The translations under genes were made by a program, and so were the position numbers. Below, piece after piece: positions 27,886-35,807 of a stretch of DNA of 64,000 nucleotides. Positions within the stretch are counted from its first letter, which is position 1, and every line of letters starts with the position of its first letter. The DNA comes from Bacteroidota bacterium. GTDB lineage: Bacteria; Bacteroidota; Bacteroidia; Bacteroidales; F082. Below the pieces are notes generated by a model that saw only the letters and a program-made list of their open reading frames with translations, did not search any database and was not told the origin of the DNA. The stretch spans positions 1-64,000 of the forward strand of contig JAHIUX010000078.1 in NCBI GenBank assembly GCA_018816765.1. Reading direction: 5' to 3'.

Positions 27886-29757
27886 ATGAAAATAACTAAA
27901 TTTGTTTTGGTAGCGGCAGTAATGTTCAGCCTCTTCAGCCTGCAATCATGCCAAAAAGACACCAACAAACCTGCAGAAAATGACATCGAAAAGCTGGTTA
28001 TTCCTGACGGATTTCTGTTTGAAACCACCAGGGATATACAGCTGCGGATTGTGTTACCCACTTCCATTGACTTCACTGATTTGCGAGGCAGGGTAAATGT
28101 GTTTACCAACCTTCCTGCAGAAGGAGGTAGTTTATTAACTTCTGCTTCTGCTGACGAGCAGGGCATTGTGGATGTGCTGGTAAGGGTCCCTTCATACCTG
28201 ACAGAATTGTATATTGAAACACTTGCAGGTTCAATATTTTACAGCCTGCCCATTCAGGGCACAAAAGAAGGTGGAATTGTCATTGATTTTAATGAGCCGA
28301 TAGGATTTGATCCGCCAAATGTTATTCCGGACCTGAAACAACAACCGATACCAACCACTGTTTCGAACGATGCCCGGCTGCATGAACATGCGAATACTGT
28401 TGTCAACTTGGTTCAAAACGGCGAGTTTACAGTTGACGATTTTGGTTTGATTGCAGATTGGCCTTCGCCTATGGTCGCTGATGGAAAATGGTATGTAACC
28501 TCAACTTTGGGGCTTAACCATGCACAACGCTTCAGTCAATCAGGTGAATACATGATGAGGATTACTCCGAGTAGTGCCAGATATGGTGGTGTTGCCCAGC
28601 TTGTAACTGCCAGTGGGGGACAATTAATCACGTTAAGCGCCAATGTCAGGGGTAATGGTAACTCAAGCAATAATTCCTGGCTCTTTTTGATTCCCCGCAA
28701 TGCTTCAGGCAATTCTATTGGTTTCTATAGCATTCAATACAGGCCACAAAATGCCTGGGCCACAAAAACAATTGCTGCCACCATGCCTGCTGGTACAGCA
28801 AGCGTGCAGGTTTTGTTATGGAGCCATATTTACGGTGGAACGATTGATTATGACAAGGTCGTTGTCACAGGTCCGGTTACCGATGCTGATGGCGACGGGG
28901 TGGATGATGATTTGGATGAATATCCCAACGATGCAGCACGTGCCTTCAATATCTATTATCCGGGCGCAGGCGCATATGGCACTTTAGCGTATGAAGATCT
29001 CTGGCCTGGAAAAGGAGACTATGATTTCAATGATTTAGTTATTGATTATCAGTATAAGCAAGTGCTTAATGCAGCCAATAAGCTGGTTGAATGCAGGATT
29101 AAATATTCGGTGAGAGCGATAGGAGCAAGCCTTGAAAACGGCTTTGGTATTGAGTTCCCAGGGACTGTGGCAACTGATATTGACCAGATAAGCGGCAATC
29201 ATATCAGCGAAAATTACCTCTCGTTTAATGCCAACGGAACCGAGGCTGGACAAACAAAAGCGGTTGTCATCGCCTTTGACAACGCCTTTGATATGCTTTC
29301 AAATCCGGGCGGTGGTTTTGGTATCAATACAAATCCCCTGGCGCCTTATTCAACACCAGATACGCTGGAATTGTATGTGCACTTCGGAAATCCTGTTTTG
29401 TTCCAGAACACAGGAACCGCACCATTTAACCCTTTTATCATCGTCAACAAGGAGAGGGGGCGTGAGGTACATCTCCCCGGTAAAACACCAACTTCGCTGG
29501 CTAGCCCTTCGCTGTTCGGTACCGACTTTGATGCAACGAATCCATCTACCAATAAGTATTATCAGTCAGCCACAAACCTGCCCTGGGCAGTAAACCTGCC
29601 GGTTCATTTTGATTATCCCGTCGAGAAGGTTCAAATTGTGAATGCCTACCTTAAATTTGGTAACTGGGCTGAAAGCAGTGGCGTTCAATTCCCTGACTGG
29701 TATCTCTCAAAAGCTGGCTACCGCACTAGCTCAAATGTGTATGTGCCTGCGAATTAA
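27886..29757 (+). CDS. LruC-domain surface lipoprotein
   Basis: A 623-residue lipoprotein: signal peptide and lipobox at residues about 15-22 (FSLQSC), an N-terminal beta-sandwich (40-135), a jelly-roll-like carbohydrate-binding-module-like region (about 165-335, beginning NLVQNGEFTVDDFGL), a calcium-loop repeat DADGDGVDDDLDEYP (residues about 338-352), and the LruC (DUF4842) domain from YGTLAYEDLWPGKGDYDFND to the C-terminus. LruC proteins are known in Leptospira, Bacteroidota and others as surface or outer-membrane lipoproteins, some implicated in LPS or surface changes. It opens a run of four large exported proteins. Confidence 0.88.
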   Translation: MKITKFVLVAAVMFSLFSLQSCQKDTNKPAENDIEKLVIPDGFLFETTRDIQLRIVLPTSIDFTDLRGRVNVFTNLPAEGGSLLTSASADEQGIVDVLVRVPSYLTELYIETLAGSIFYSLPIQGTKEGGIVIDFNEPIGFDPPNVIPDLKQQPIPTTVSNDARLHEHANTVVNLVQNGEFTVDDFGLIADWPSPMVADGKWYVTSTLGLNHAQRFSQSGEYMMRITPSSARYGGVAQLVTASGGQLITLSANVRGNGNSSNNSWLFLIPRNASGNSIGFYSIQYRPQNAWATKTIAATMPAGTASVQVLLWSHIYGGTIDYDKVVVTGPVTDADGDGVDDDLDEYPNDAARAFNIYYPGAGAYGTLAYEDLWPGKGDYDFNDLVIDYQYKQVLNAANKLVECRIKYSVRAIGASLENGFGIEFPGTVATDIDQISGNHISENYLSFNANGTEAGQTKAVVIAFDNAFDMLSNPGGGFGINTNPLAPYSTPDTLELYVHFGNPVLFQNTGTAPFNPFIIVNKERGREVHLPGKTPTSLASPSLFGTDFDATNPSTNKYYQSATNLPWAVNLPVHFDYPVEKVQIVNAYLKFGNWAESSGVQFPDWYLSKAGYRTSSNVYVPAN

Positions 29758-29790
29758 CTTTCTTGTACAGCACAACGCCTGAACATTGAC

Positions 29791-29817
29791 AAAGACCCCT
29801 TTTGGGGTCTTTCTTTT
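29791..29817 (+). terminator. Terminator after the LruC gene
   Basis: Perfect 9-bp stem AAAGACCCC / GGGGTCTTT around a TTTT loop, followed by a T-rich tail. Confidence 0.88.
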
Positions 29818-30615
29818 ACCCGATACTGCGGGAATAAGCGTGCTGTAATTGAATGCCAGGCGCTTCTGTGTAGGCATAAAGTCACTTCTTGCGACGGACC
29901 CAGTCTGGGAAACTTGCCCAAATTATGAAGGAATATTCTCCCAGACCCGGAATTGAAGCGAGGTCAGGAGAAAAACCTGCATGGGTTTAATGCTGAAAAC
30001 CACCAGCCTTCAGAAGCATCCTACAAAAACATCAGTTTGTCTCAAACCTTTGGGAATTGTATGAAACAGCAAATTTCAAGTCTTGTTTATAATCAATAAA
30101 AATAAGAAATTGAAAAAGAATGATAGAAGCAGCTAGTGTTTAAGGTATATATGTAAAATTCTTCATATTATTGCAATGGTTTCTTTGTCACCTGCTTTAT
30201 TTGATTTCCAAAATGTGTAAATCACTGAGTTTATGGTTTACATGTGTAAGTATTAGAGAAATGTTCTATAAAGATCAGAATATCAATCAGATAATAATGT
30301 CAGGTCTGTTTTTCTCAAAGCAATTTATGCAGGCCTGGAAAGAAAATGAACCATCAGTTCCAAAATGGGGCTAATTTGTCCAAAATTGGGAGATTATTTG
30401 ATTTGTTAATTAATAGTTAATAATCATATTAGGCTACAATGGCCGTCATTACAGGGTTGGCGAAGATATGTGGTACAATTTTTGTTGAAGTCATTTGCGG
30501 AATTCAGTTCGTATTTGATTTTAAGAACTTTCTAAATTGAATATGAAATTGTTCGGTTGGCAAGAAGTTGATATTCAAACTAATAATAAATCTGCTCGAT
30601 AATAGAAAAATTTAC
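29818..30615. other. Long AT-rich intergenic spacer
   Basis: About 800 bp without a credible gene; a 67-codon frame at 30171-30374 has no family signal and poor composition. The first 200 bp are less AT-rich and contain an 8-bp inverted repeat (29903-29946). No tRNA, riboswitch or mobile-element end was recognised. Confidence 0.5.
29903..29946. repeat. Inverted repeat in spacer
   Basis: GTCTGGGA (29903-29910) and TCCCAGAC (29939-29946) are perfect inverted copies separated by 28 bases. Role unknown; it could be a degraded element end or part of an RNA. Confidence 0.4.
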
Positions 30616-32151
30616 ATGATCATATTTCCCAGTTTGAGAAAACAGTCTTTGATGGTATTGATCTTTGCGACTTGCGTTGCGATGGCTTTTGGTTCGACAC
30701 CCGTGATGTCGCAACAAGCGATCAGCGTAGATGCATTGAACCTGGTGACTGACCATAACTCACAACTTTTGCGTGAACATTTTCATATTGGGTTCAACCT
30801 GACAAGGCTCTCCAGGCTTTCGGATCTTAAGCGCGATGTGAATGACCAGTTGTATTTTTTTCCGGACACCGTAGATGTGTATTCAATTGAACAAAACCCT
30901 GTTCGTTACACCTATTTTTACTCTGAGAATGGCGACAGGCTGATGACGCTTGTAAAGGCATTTGAAAATGAACAATGGGTGAATAGCTACCTTCAGATGA
31001 ATACCTTCGATGAGGTGGGTAATCTGCTGGTTTCACGGATACAGGAATGGCAGAATGAAAACTGGGTGAATAGCTTCAGGCAAACACAAACTTTCACTAC
31101 GAACCACAATGTGCTTACCTGGCTGAATGAGGACTGGAATGGCACCGACTGGCTTGCTGTTGACAGGGGGACATACACCTACAACGAAGCTGGTGAGCCT
31201 GTTGCCTACCTTAAAGAAAACTGGACAGGCAATGACTGGGTTGGGGATTTTTATGATTTGTATATGTATGATGATTTTGGAAATATGCTTTCAGGTATCC
31301 GTCAACTTTGGGAAATCAATACCTGGGTTGACGATGAGCGCTATACATACACCTATGACATAAATAACAATATGCTGTCAGGGATTTATGAGCAATGGGA
31401 TGGTGAAAACTGGCAGTTTAGTTATAAAGAAGAGTATAGCTGGAACGCCCAGAATCTGCCGACCCAAATCACGGCCTCAGTATGGGCTGGCACTGATTGG
31501 GTTTGGGTTAGCCGATACGCATATGATTACAATGAATTCGGATATGTGGTAAACAGCACCCTTGAAATATATACTGAGGGAGCGTGGAGCTTTAACCAGC
31601 GCGCACAGTTTACCCATAACTTTTTCGGTGGTGTGCAATCTGCACTTGTAGAATACTGGATTGACAGCGCCTGGGTGAATTTCAGCCTCTCTGCCTTTAA
31701 CCACGATGAATATGGGAATACCTTGGGTGCTGACCTTTACGGCTGGGACACTGATACCTGGATGCAAAACCATGATGATTCAATTGAGCTTTCCTATTAT
31801 TATAACCTGATGAGCGATTATTACACAGGGTATCATATCGAAGCTGTCTATGTGTCCATACTCACTGGCATTGACCGGGCTGTTGACAAAACCAGGGCCA
31901 ATCTCACTGTTTATCCAAACCCTGCGTCCTCCGAAATTAATGTTCAGCTAACAACCCCTGCCGGATCCAATGCTGAATTGGCACTGTACAATGCTGCTGG
32001 GGCGAAGCTGATGAATGTGTATTCGGGAAACTTTGCCGATGGAGAGCATACATTCAGGGTGAACATCAGCCAGTTTAACACAGGACTTTATTTTGTGAAG
32101 CTCACTACTGAAAATGACATATTCATTTCTAAATTACTAATAAACAACTAA
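30616..32151 (+). CDS. Secreted Trp-rich repeat protein with T9SS type A sorting domain
   Basis: A 511-residue protein with a signal peptide (hydrophobic stretch around LMVLIFATCVAMAFG, cleavage near MSQQ). After a short linker it has about nine tandem units of roughly 33 residues with the pattern Y-x-Y-(D/N)-x-x-G-N-x-L-S then W-x4-W, reminiscent of RHS/YD beta-strand repeats but with conserved tryptophan pairs. The last 80 residues are a type IX sorting domain (LTVYPNPASSEINVQL ... GLYFVKLTTENDIFISKLLI). It is predicted to be passed across the outer membrane by T9SS and attached to the surface. The start could also be 30568 or 30652. Function unknown. A KNH-repeat gene follows after 57 bp. 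Confidence 0.82.
   Translation: MIIFPSLRKQSLMVLIFATCVAMAFGSTPVMSQQAISVDALNLVTDHNSQLLREHFHIGFNLTRLSRLSDLKRDVNDQLYFFPDTVDVYSIEQNPVRYTYFYSENGDRLMTLVKAFENEQWVNSYLQMNTFDEVGNLLVSRIQEWQNENWVNSFRQTQTFTTNHNVLTWLNEDWNGTDWLAVDRGTYTYNEAGEPVAYLKENWTGNDWVGDFYDLYMYDDFGNMLSGIRQLWEINTWVDDERYTYTYDINNNMLSGIYEQWDGENWQFSYKEEYSWNAQNLPTQITASVWAGTDWVWVSRYAYDYNEFGYVVNSTLEIYTEGAWSFNQRAQFTHNFFGGVQSALVEYWIDSAWVNFSLSAFNHDEYGNTLGADLYGWDTDTWMQNHDDSIELSYYYNLMSDYYTGYHIEAVYVSILTGIDRAVDKTRANLTVYPNPASSEINVQLTTPAGSNAELALYNAAGAKLMNVYSGNFADGEHTFRVNISQFNTGLYFVKLTTENDIFISKLLINN
30890..31810 (+). repeat. About nine coding repeats of ~33 codons (W-x4-W units)
   Basis: Successive units include EWQNENWVNSFRQ, DWNGTDWLAVDRG, NWTGNDWVGDFYD, LWEINTWVDDERY, QWDGENWQFSYKE and VWAGTDWVWVSRY, each preceded by a Y-x-Y-x5-GN-like strand. 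The copies are diverged rather than recent DNA duplications. Confidence 0.75.
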
Positions 32152-32208
32152 CTATATTCATCAACTAAAGAAACGCAATTCATTTGAAACAATTAACATC
32201 CTAATACA

Positions 32209-35070
32209 ATGAAAACAATTCTACAACTAAAGTCCCTTACCTTACTGGTTATTAGCTTGATTGCTTTAAACCTGAATGTGATGGCAGTTAACATTGACCT
32301 GACTTTCCCTGATGGCGGACAGTACTTTGTGAACGATCTATCTTCTGTGAACATAGTATGGTCGGATGGGACCGGCCCGGCCTCAATTTATTTGTTCAAA
32401 GGTGGCATTCAGCAAGGCGGGGCAATTGCAACTGGCGTTGTGTCAGGATATGTATGGAATGTTACCGGCTATACCGTTGGAGCTGACTACCAGATTAAAG
32501 TGGTTGATGATGGCGATGCTTCTGAAGACATCAGCGCAGCCAACTTTTCTATTTCCGATGCAATCTCACTATCTGCACCGAATGGCGGTCAATACCTTGT
32601 AAATGATGGTCCTAATTATAACATCACATGGACTGGTGGAACAGGTAGTGCCACAATTTATTTATTCAAAGGGGGCTTTCAGCAAGGTGGGGCAATTGCA
32701 ACAGGTGTTGCTTCAGGATATGCATGGAATGTAACCGGCTATACTCCCGGAGATGACTATCAGATTAAAGTGGTTGATGATGGTGATCTTACTGAAGACA
32801 TCAGCGCAACCAATTTTTCTATTTCCAATGCAGTTTCACTAACAGCGCCCAATGGAGGCCAATACCTGGTAAATGGCACCACCTTCAATATTACATGGAC
32901 AGGCGGAGCAATTAACGCCACCTTGGAATTGTATAAAAACAATATTTTGGTTGGGCCAGCCATCTCCACTACAGCCACAACAGGAATTGTGTGGAATATA
33001 TCAGGCTATACTCCCGGAGCTGACTACAAGGTTAAGGTAATTGATAACAACAACGGTACCTTTGATGAAAGTGATGCCAACTTTTCAATAAGTGATCCTA
33101 TTGTTGTTGTTTCACCCAACGGTGGCGAATCCTGGGCCAACCTGTCATCACACAATATTACCTGGACCGGTGGTACAGGTGATGTCAAAATCGAGCTGTA
33201 CAAAGGCTTGGTAAATCTTGGCACACTTGCCGACAATCAGGCTGGTTTCTCCTATAACTGGCCCATAAATCAGGATATGGGTAATGATTACACCGTTAAA
33301 ATTTCAGATAACAATAGCTTAAGTAACGACGTTAGCAACAATAATTTTACCATCACCCAATATGTACATGTTACTGTACCCAATGTGCCTGACGTAAGGT
33401 GGACACTTGGTAGTACACACAACATCACCTGGACAGACAATGTTCCCGGACCGGTGAAAATTGAATTGTATTACAATGGCACGCTCCATGGCGTGTTGGC
33501 CAGTGTTGCTGATGGGACAAATACTTTCGCCTGGACCATCCCGGTGAATCACTTGATGGGTAATCTGTTCAAGGTCAGGATTTCAAGCATAGATGATCCA
33601 AGCATTGTTGATATGAGCGACTTTAACTTCAGGATTGATGCCGCGACAAACACCTATGCCATTACCATGATTCAGCCATCCGATGCAGGTATCGTTTGGG
33701 TGAAAGGCTCATCCTACCTGATCTCCTGGGTCGATAACCTGAATTCGCCGGTGCGCATCGACCTGATCACCCCAACTTCGTTGGTGAATATTGCACCTTC
33801 TGTTGAAGGATCAACCTATGGGTGGACCATCGATGCAGGAATTCCTGCCGCAACGAACTATAAAATCATGGTTACCAGCACCACCGATAACAGTGTGCTG
33901 GGTGAAAGTGAATTTGATTTCGAAATCACAGCAACACCTCCCCAGGCAAATATTATTATTGAGCAACCTACGCTGCCCGGCCTTTACTGGCTCAGGGGAT
34001 CATCGTACCTGATTTCGTGGACAGATAATGTTCCGAACAATGTGGTTGATATCGTTTTGTGTAATTCAGGAGGTACCGAGCTAGCCACACTTAAATCTGG
34101 CGCTGAGGGCTCAACATGGGTGTGGACAATCCCTGCCCTTACTTATGCCCCTGGTGATTACCGCATCAAGGTTAAGTATGGCGGTATTTCAGGATCGAGT
34201 ATAGCTACTTTCCATATTGGTGATTCACCAGCTGGTGCATACATCACTCTGTTACAGCCAAATGTTGATGGCATTACCTGGCTCGAAAATCATGATTACC
34301 TTATTTCCTGGGAAGATAATATTCCAGGGACTGTTGATATTTATTACTACAGAACTAGCGATCTGACAGAGGTGCCAATTGCAACGGATGTTGCAGGTTC
34401 AACCTATGTCTGGAGTATTCCTGCTATGACCGATGGTGATGATTACTTTGTAAAAATTTACAGCCATGCCGACCCTACGATAGCCGGAGATAGCGATTTT
34501 GCTTTTGCTATTCAGGGCTTCCTCCCGGGAGGTGAAGTTATCGTAAATTCGCCCAATGGTGGCGAAACCTGGGTGAAGGGCAATGAATACCTGATCTCGT
34601 GGGATGATAATTTTGCCGAAAATGTGAAAATCGAGTTAGTTAACTACTCTACAGTTACAACCACGCTCATTGCTAATAACGTTGAGGGCTCAACTTATGT
34701 GTGGACAATTCCAAACAACGGAAGCTATCCGGCAGGTATTCAATATACTGTGCGGGTAACCAGCGTGGAGACCAATACTGTGACTGACGAAAGTAATGCT
34801 TATTTCACCATTGTCGACCCGGCCTCTGTGGCTGTTTATCCCAATCCGGCCGACAGGGAATTTACAGTGAAGTTTAATGCACAGTCGAATGAGGAATACA
34901 CAGTTGTTTTGGTCGACAGGTTTAATATGCCAGTCATGACCAGGACCATCAATACCGAAAACACAAAAGAATTGCAGGTGCAAACATCCTTCCTGCCGGT
35001 TGGGGTTTATTTCATGACCCTGACTTCAGGAAACACAAAGCACACCGAAAAAATTCTGATTCAACATTAA
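32209..35070 (+). CDS. T9SS-exported protein with nine Kre9/KNH-like domains
   Basis: A 953-residue protein: signal peptide (residues 1-26, ending VMAV), nine tandem Ig-like units of about 90-100 residues, and a type A T9SS sorting domain (VAVYPNPADREFTVKF ... GVYFMTLTSGNTKHTEKIL). Each unit has the pattern PNGG-x-W/Y-x6-(N/L)I(S/T)W followed by (V/I)KI-(E/D)L, G-S-T-Y-x-W-x-I-P and YK(I/V)(K/R)V. This is the pattern of the Kre9/KNH, Ser/Thr-rich repeat family (known in fungal cell-wall and bacterial surface proteins). The first three units resemble each other most and the last five form another group. It is predicted to be surface-exposed and perhaps polysaccharide-binding or adhesive (inference). 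Paralogue of the gene at 35808. Confidence 0.87.
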   Translation: MKTILQLKSLTLLVISLIALNLNVMAVNIDLTFPDGGQYFVNDLSSVNIVWSDGTGPASIYLFKGGIQQGGAIATGVVSGYVWNVTGYTVGADYQIKVVDDGDASEDISAANFSISDAISLSAPNGGQYLVNDGPNYNITWTGGTGSATIYLFKGGFQQGGAIATGVASGYAWNVTGYTPGDDYQIKVVDDGDLTEDISATNFSISNAVSLTAPNGGQYLVNGTTFNITWTGGAINATLELYKNNILVGPAISTTATTGIVWNISGYTPGADYKVKVIDNNNGTFDESDANFSISDPIVVVSPNGGESWANLSSHNITWTGGTGDVKIELYKGLVNLGTLADNQAGFSYNWPINQDMGNDYTVKISDNNSLSNDVSNNNFTITQYVHVTVPNVPDVRWTLGSTHNITWTDNVPGPVKIELYYNGTLHGVLASVADGTNTFAWTIPVNHLMGNLFKVRISSIDDPSIVDMSDFNFRIDAATNTYAITMIQPSDAGIVWVKGSSYLISWVDNLNSPVRIDLITPTSLVNIAPSVEGSTYGWTIDAGIPAATNYKIMVTSTTDNSVLGESEFDFEITATPPQANIIIEQPTLPGLYWLRGSSYLISWTDNVPNNVVDIVLCNSGGTELATLKSGAEGSTWVWTIPALTYAPGDYRIKVKYGGISGSSIATFHIGDSPAGAYITLLQPNVDGITWLENHDYLISWEDNIPGTVDIYYYRTSDLTEVPIATDVAGSTYVWSIPAMTDGDDYFVKIYSHADPTIAGDSDFAFAIQGFLPGGEVIVNSPNGGETWVKGNEYLISWDDNFAENVKIELVNYSTVTTTLIANNVEGSTYVWTIPNNGSYPAGIQYTVRVTSVETNTVTDESNAYFTIVDPASVAVYPNPADREFTVKFNAQSNEEYTVVLVDRFNMPVMTRTINTENTKELQVQTSFLPVGVYFMTLTSGNTKHTEKILIQH
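32290..34822 (+). repeat. Nine tandem KNH-like domain repeats
   Basis: Units begin near IDLTFPDGG, LSAPNGGQYLVN, LTAPNGGQYLVN, VVSPNGGESW, VTVPNVPDVRW, TMIQPSDAGIVW, IIEQPTLPGLYW, TLLQPNVDGITW and IVNSPNGGETW. Units one and two share runs such as YLFKGG and GGAIATGV at both protein and DNA level, so they are the most recent duplication here. Confidence 0.8.
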
Positions 35071-35091
35071 TCACATCTGATGAAAACCAGA

Positions 35092-35125
35092 AAAGCCTTT
35101 CCGGAAACGGAGAGGCTTTTTTTTT
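35092..35125 (+). terminator. Terminator after the nine-repeat gene
   Basis: 12-bp stem AAAGCCTTTCCG / CGGAGAGGCTTT (one wobble pair) closed by a GAAA tetraloop and followed by a T9 run. Confidence 0.9.
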
Positions 35126-35735
35126 CTTGAATACGGTAAGCCAATGATACTGGATATTGTTTTTGTCGCTCCAGAAGATGAAGCGACAATGCCACCATTG
35201 ATGATTTTGGGAATATTTTGCTATGGAGGTCCGATAAGCGGAAGTTGAAATCATGGAATGAGGCCTAATGCAACTGAAATCCGTTTTTGCCATTAACAAA
35301 GGTCAGTAAGGTCAAACTATAACTAATGCTAGTAATTCATATGGATGATTCAATTAAATGATAAACAACTTATTACTGTGTTTCTATATGGTAAATGGGT
35401 ATAACATGCTGCCAGTTTGTAGTCTGACAGCAATACACTGTCTTAAATTGGGAATAATTCTACATTGTAACATGCTAATTTTCCGACTTTCAGGTAGTAG
35501 GGTGCATATATTTGAATATCAGGGTAATCGACCTAGATTTTTGGATTGCTATAGAAACATGCAGAGTTTTTGTTGATTAAATGAAGGAAGAACTGTTGTA
35601 AAGGTAGAGGTATTGTTATCCCAAAAGTAAATTCGGGAAAAACAGTGCAGAATTGGGAATTTTTGAGTCAACCTGATGAATGAAAAAAAAACACATTTTC
35701 CTTTGTTAATCGGCATTTAGGAGCATTGTGAATTG
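35126..35735. other. AT-rich intergenic spacer
   Basis: About 600 bp with no credible gene. The 72-codon frame at 35358-35576 is Cys/Leu-rich noise. Composition resembles the spacer at 29.8-30.6 kb. No RNA gene or mobile-element end was seen. Confidence 0.5.
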
Positions 35736-35764
35736 TTTGGTATAGTTATTGGTTCTTGATTTTG
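35736..35764 (+). promoter_or_regulatory. Possible promoter for the seven-repeat gene
   Basis: TTTG, 17 bp, TGATTTTG (one mismatch to TAnnTTTG), 43 bp before the ATG at 35808. Confidence 0.35.
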
Positions 35765-35807
35765 AACCAAGTAAACTACCCTCAGATCCTAATTAAAACA
35801 AAATACA

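Noticed and set aside
29818-30000. Riboswitch (cobalamin or TPP type)
   Set aside because: No conserved box of either class could be found, and there is no fitting downstream gene.
30171-30374. 67-codon frame in the spacer before the Trp-repeat gene
   Set aside because: No signal peptide, domain or promoter; AT-rich spacer noise.
35358-35576. 72-codon frame in the spacer between KNH-repeat genes
   Set aside because: Composition and position suggest chance.
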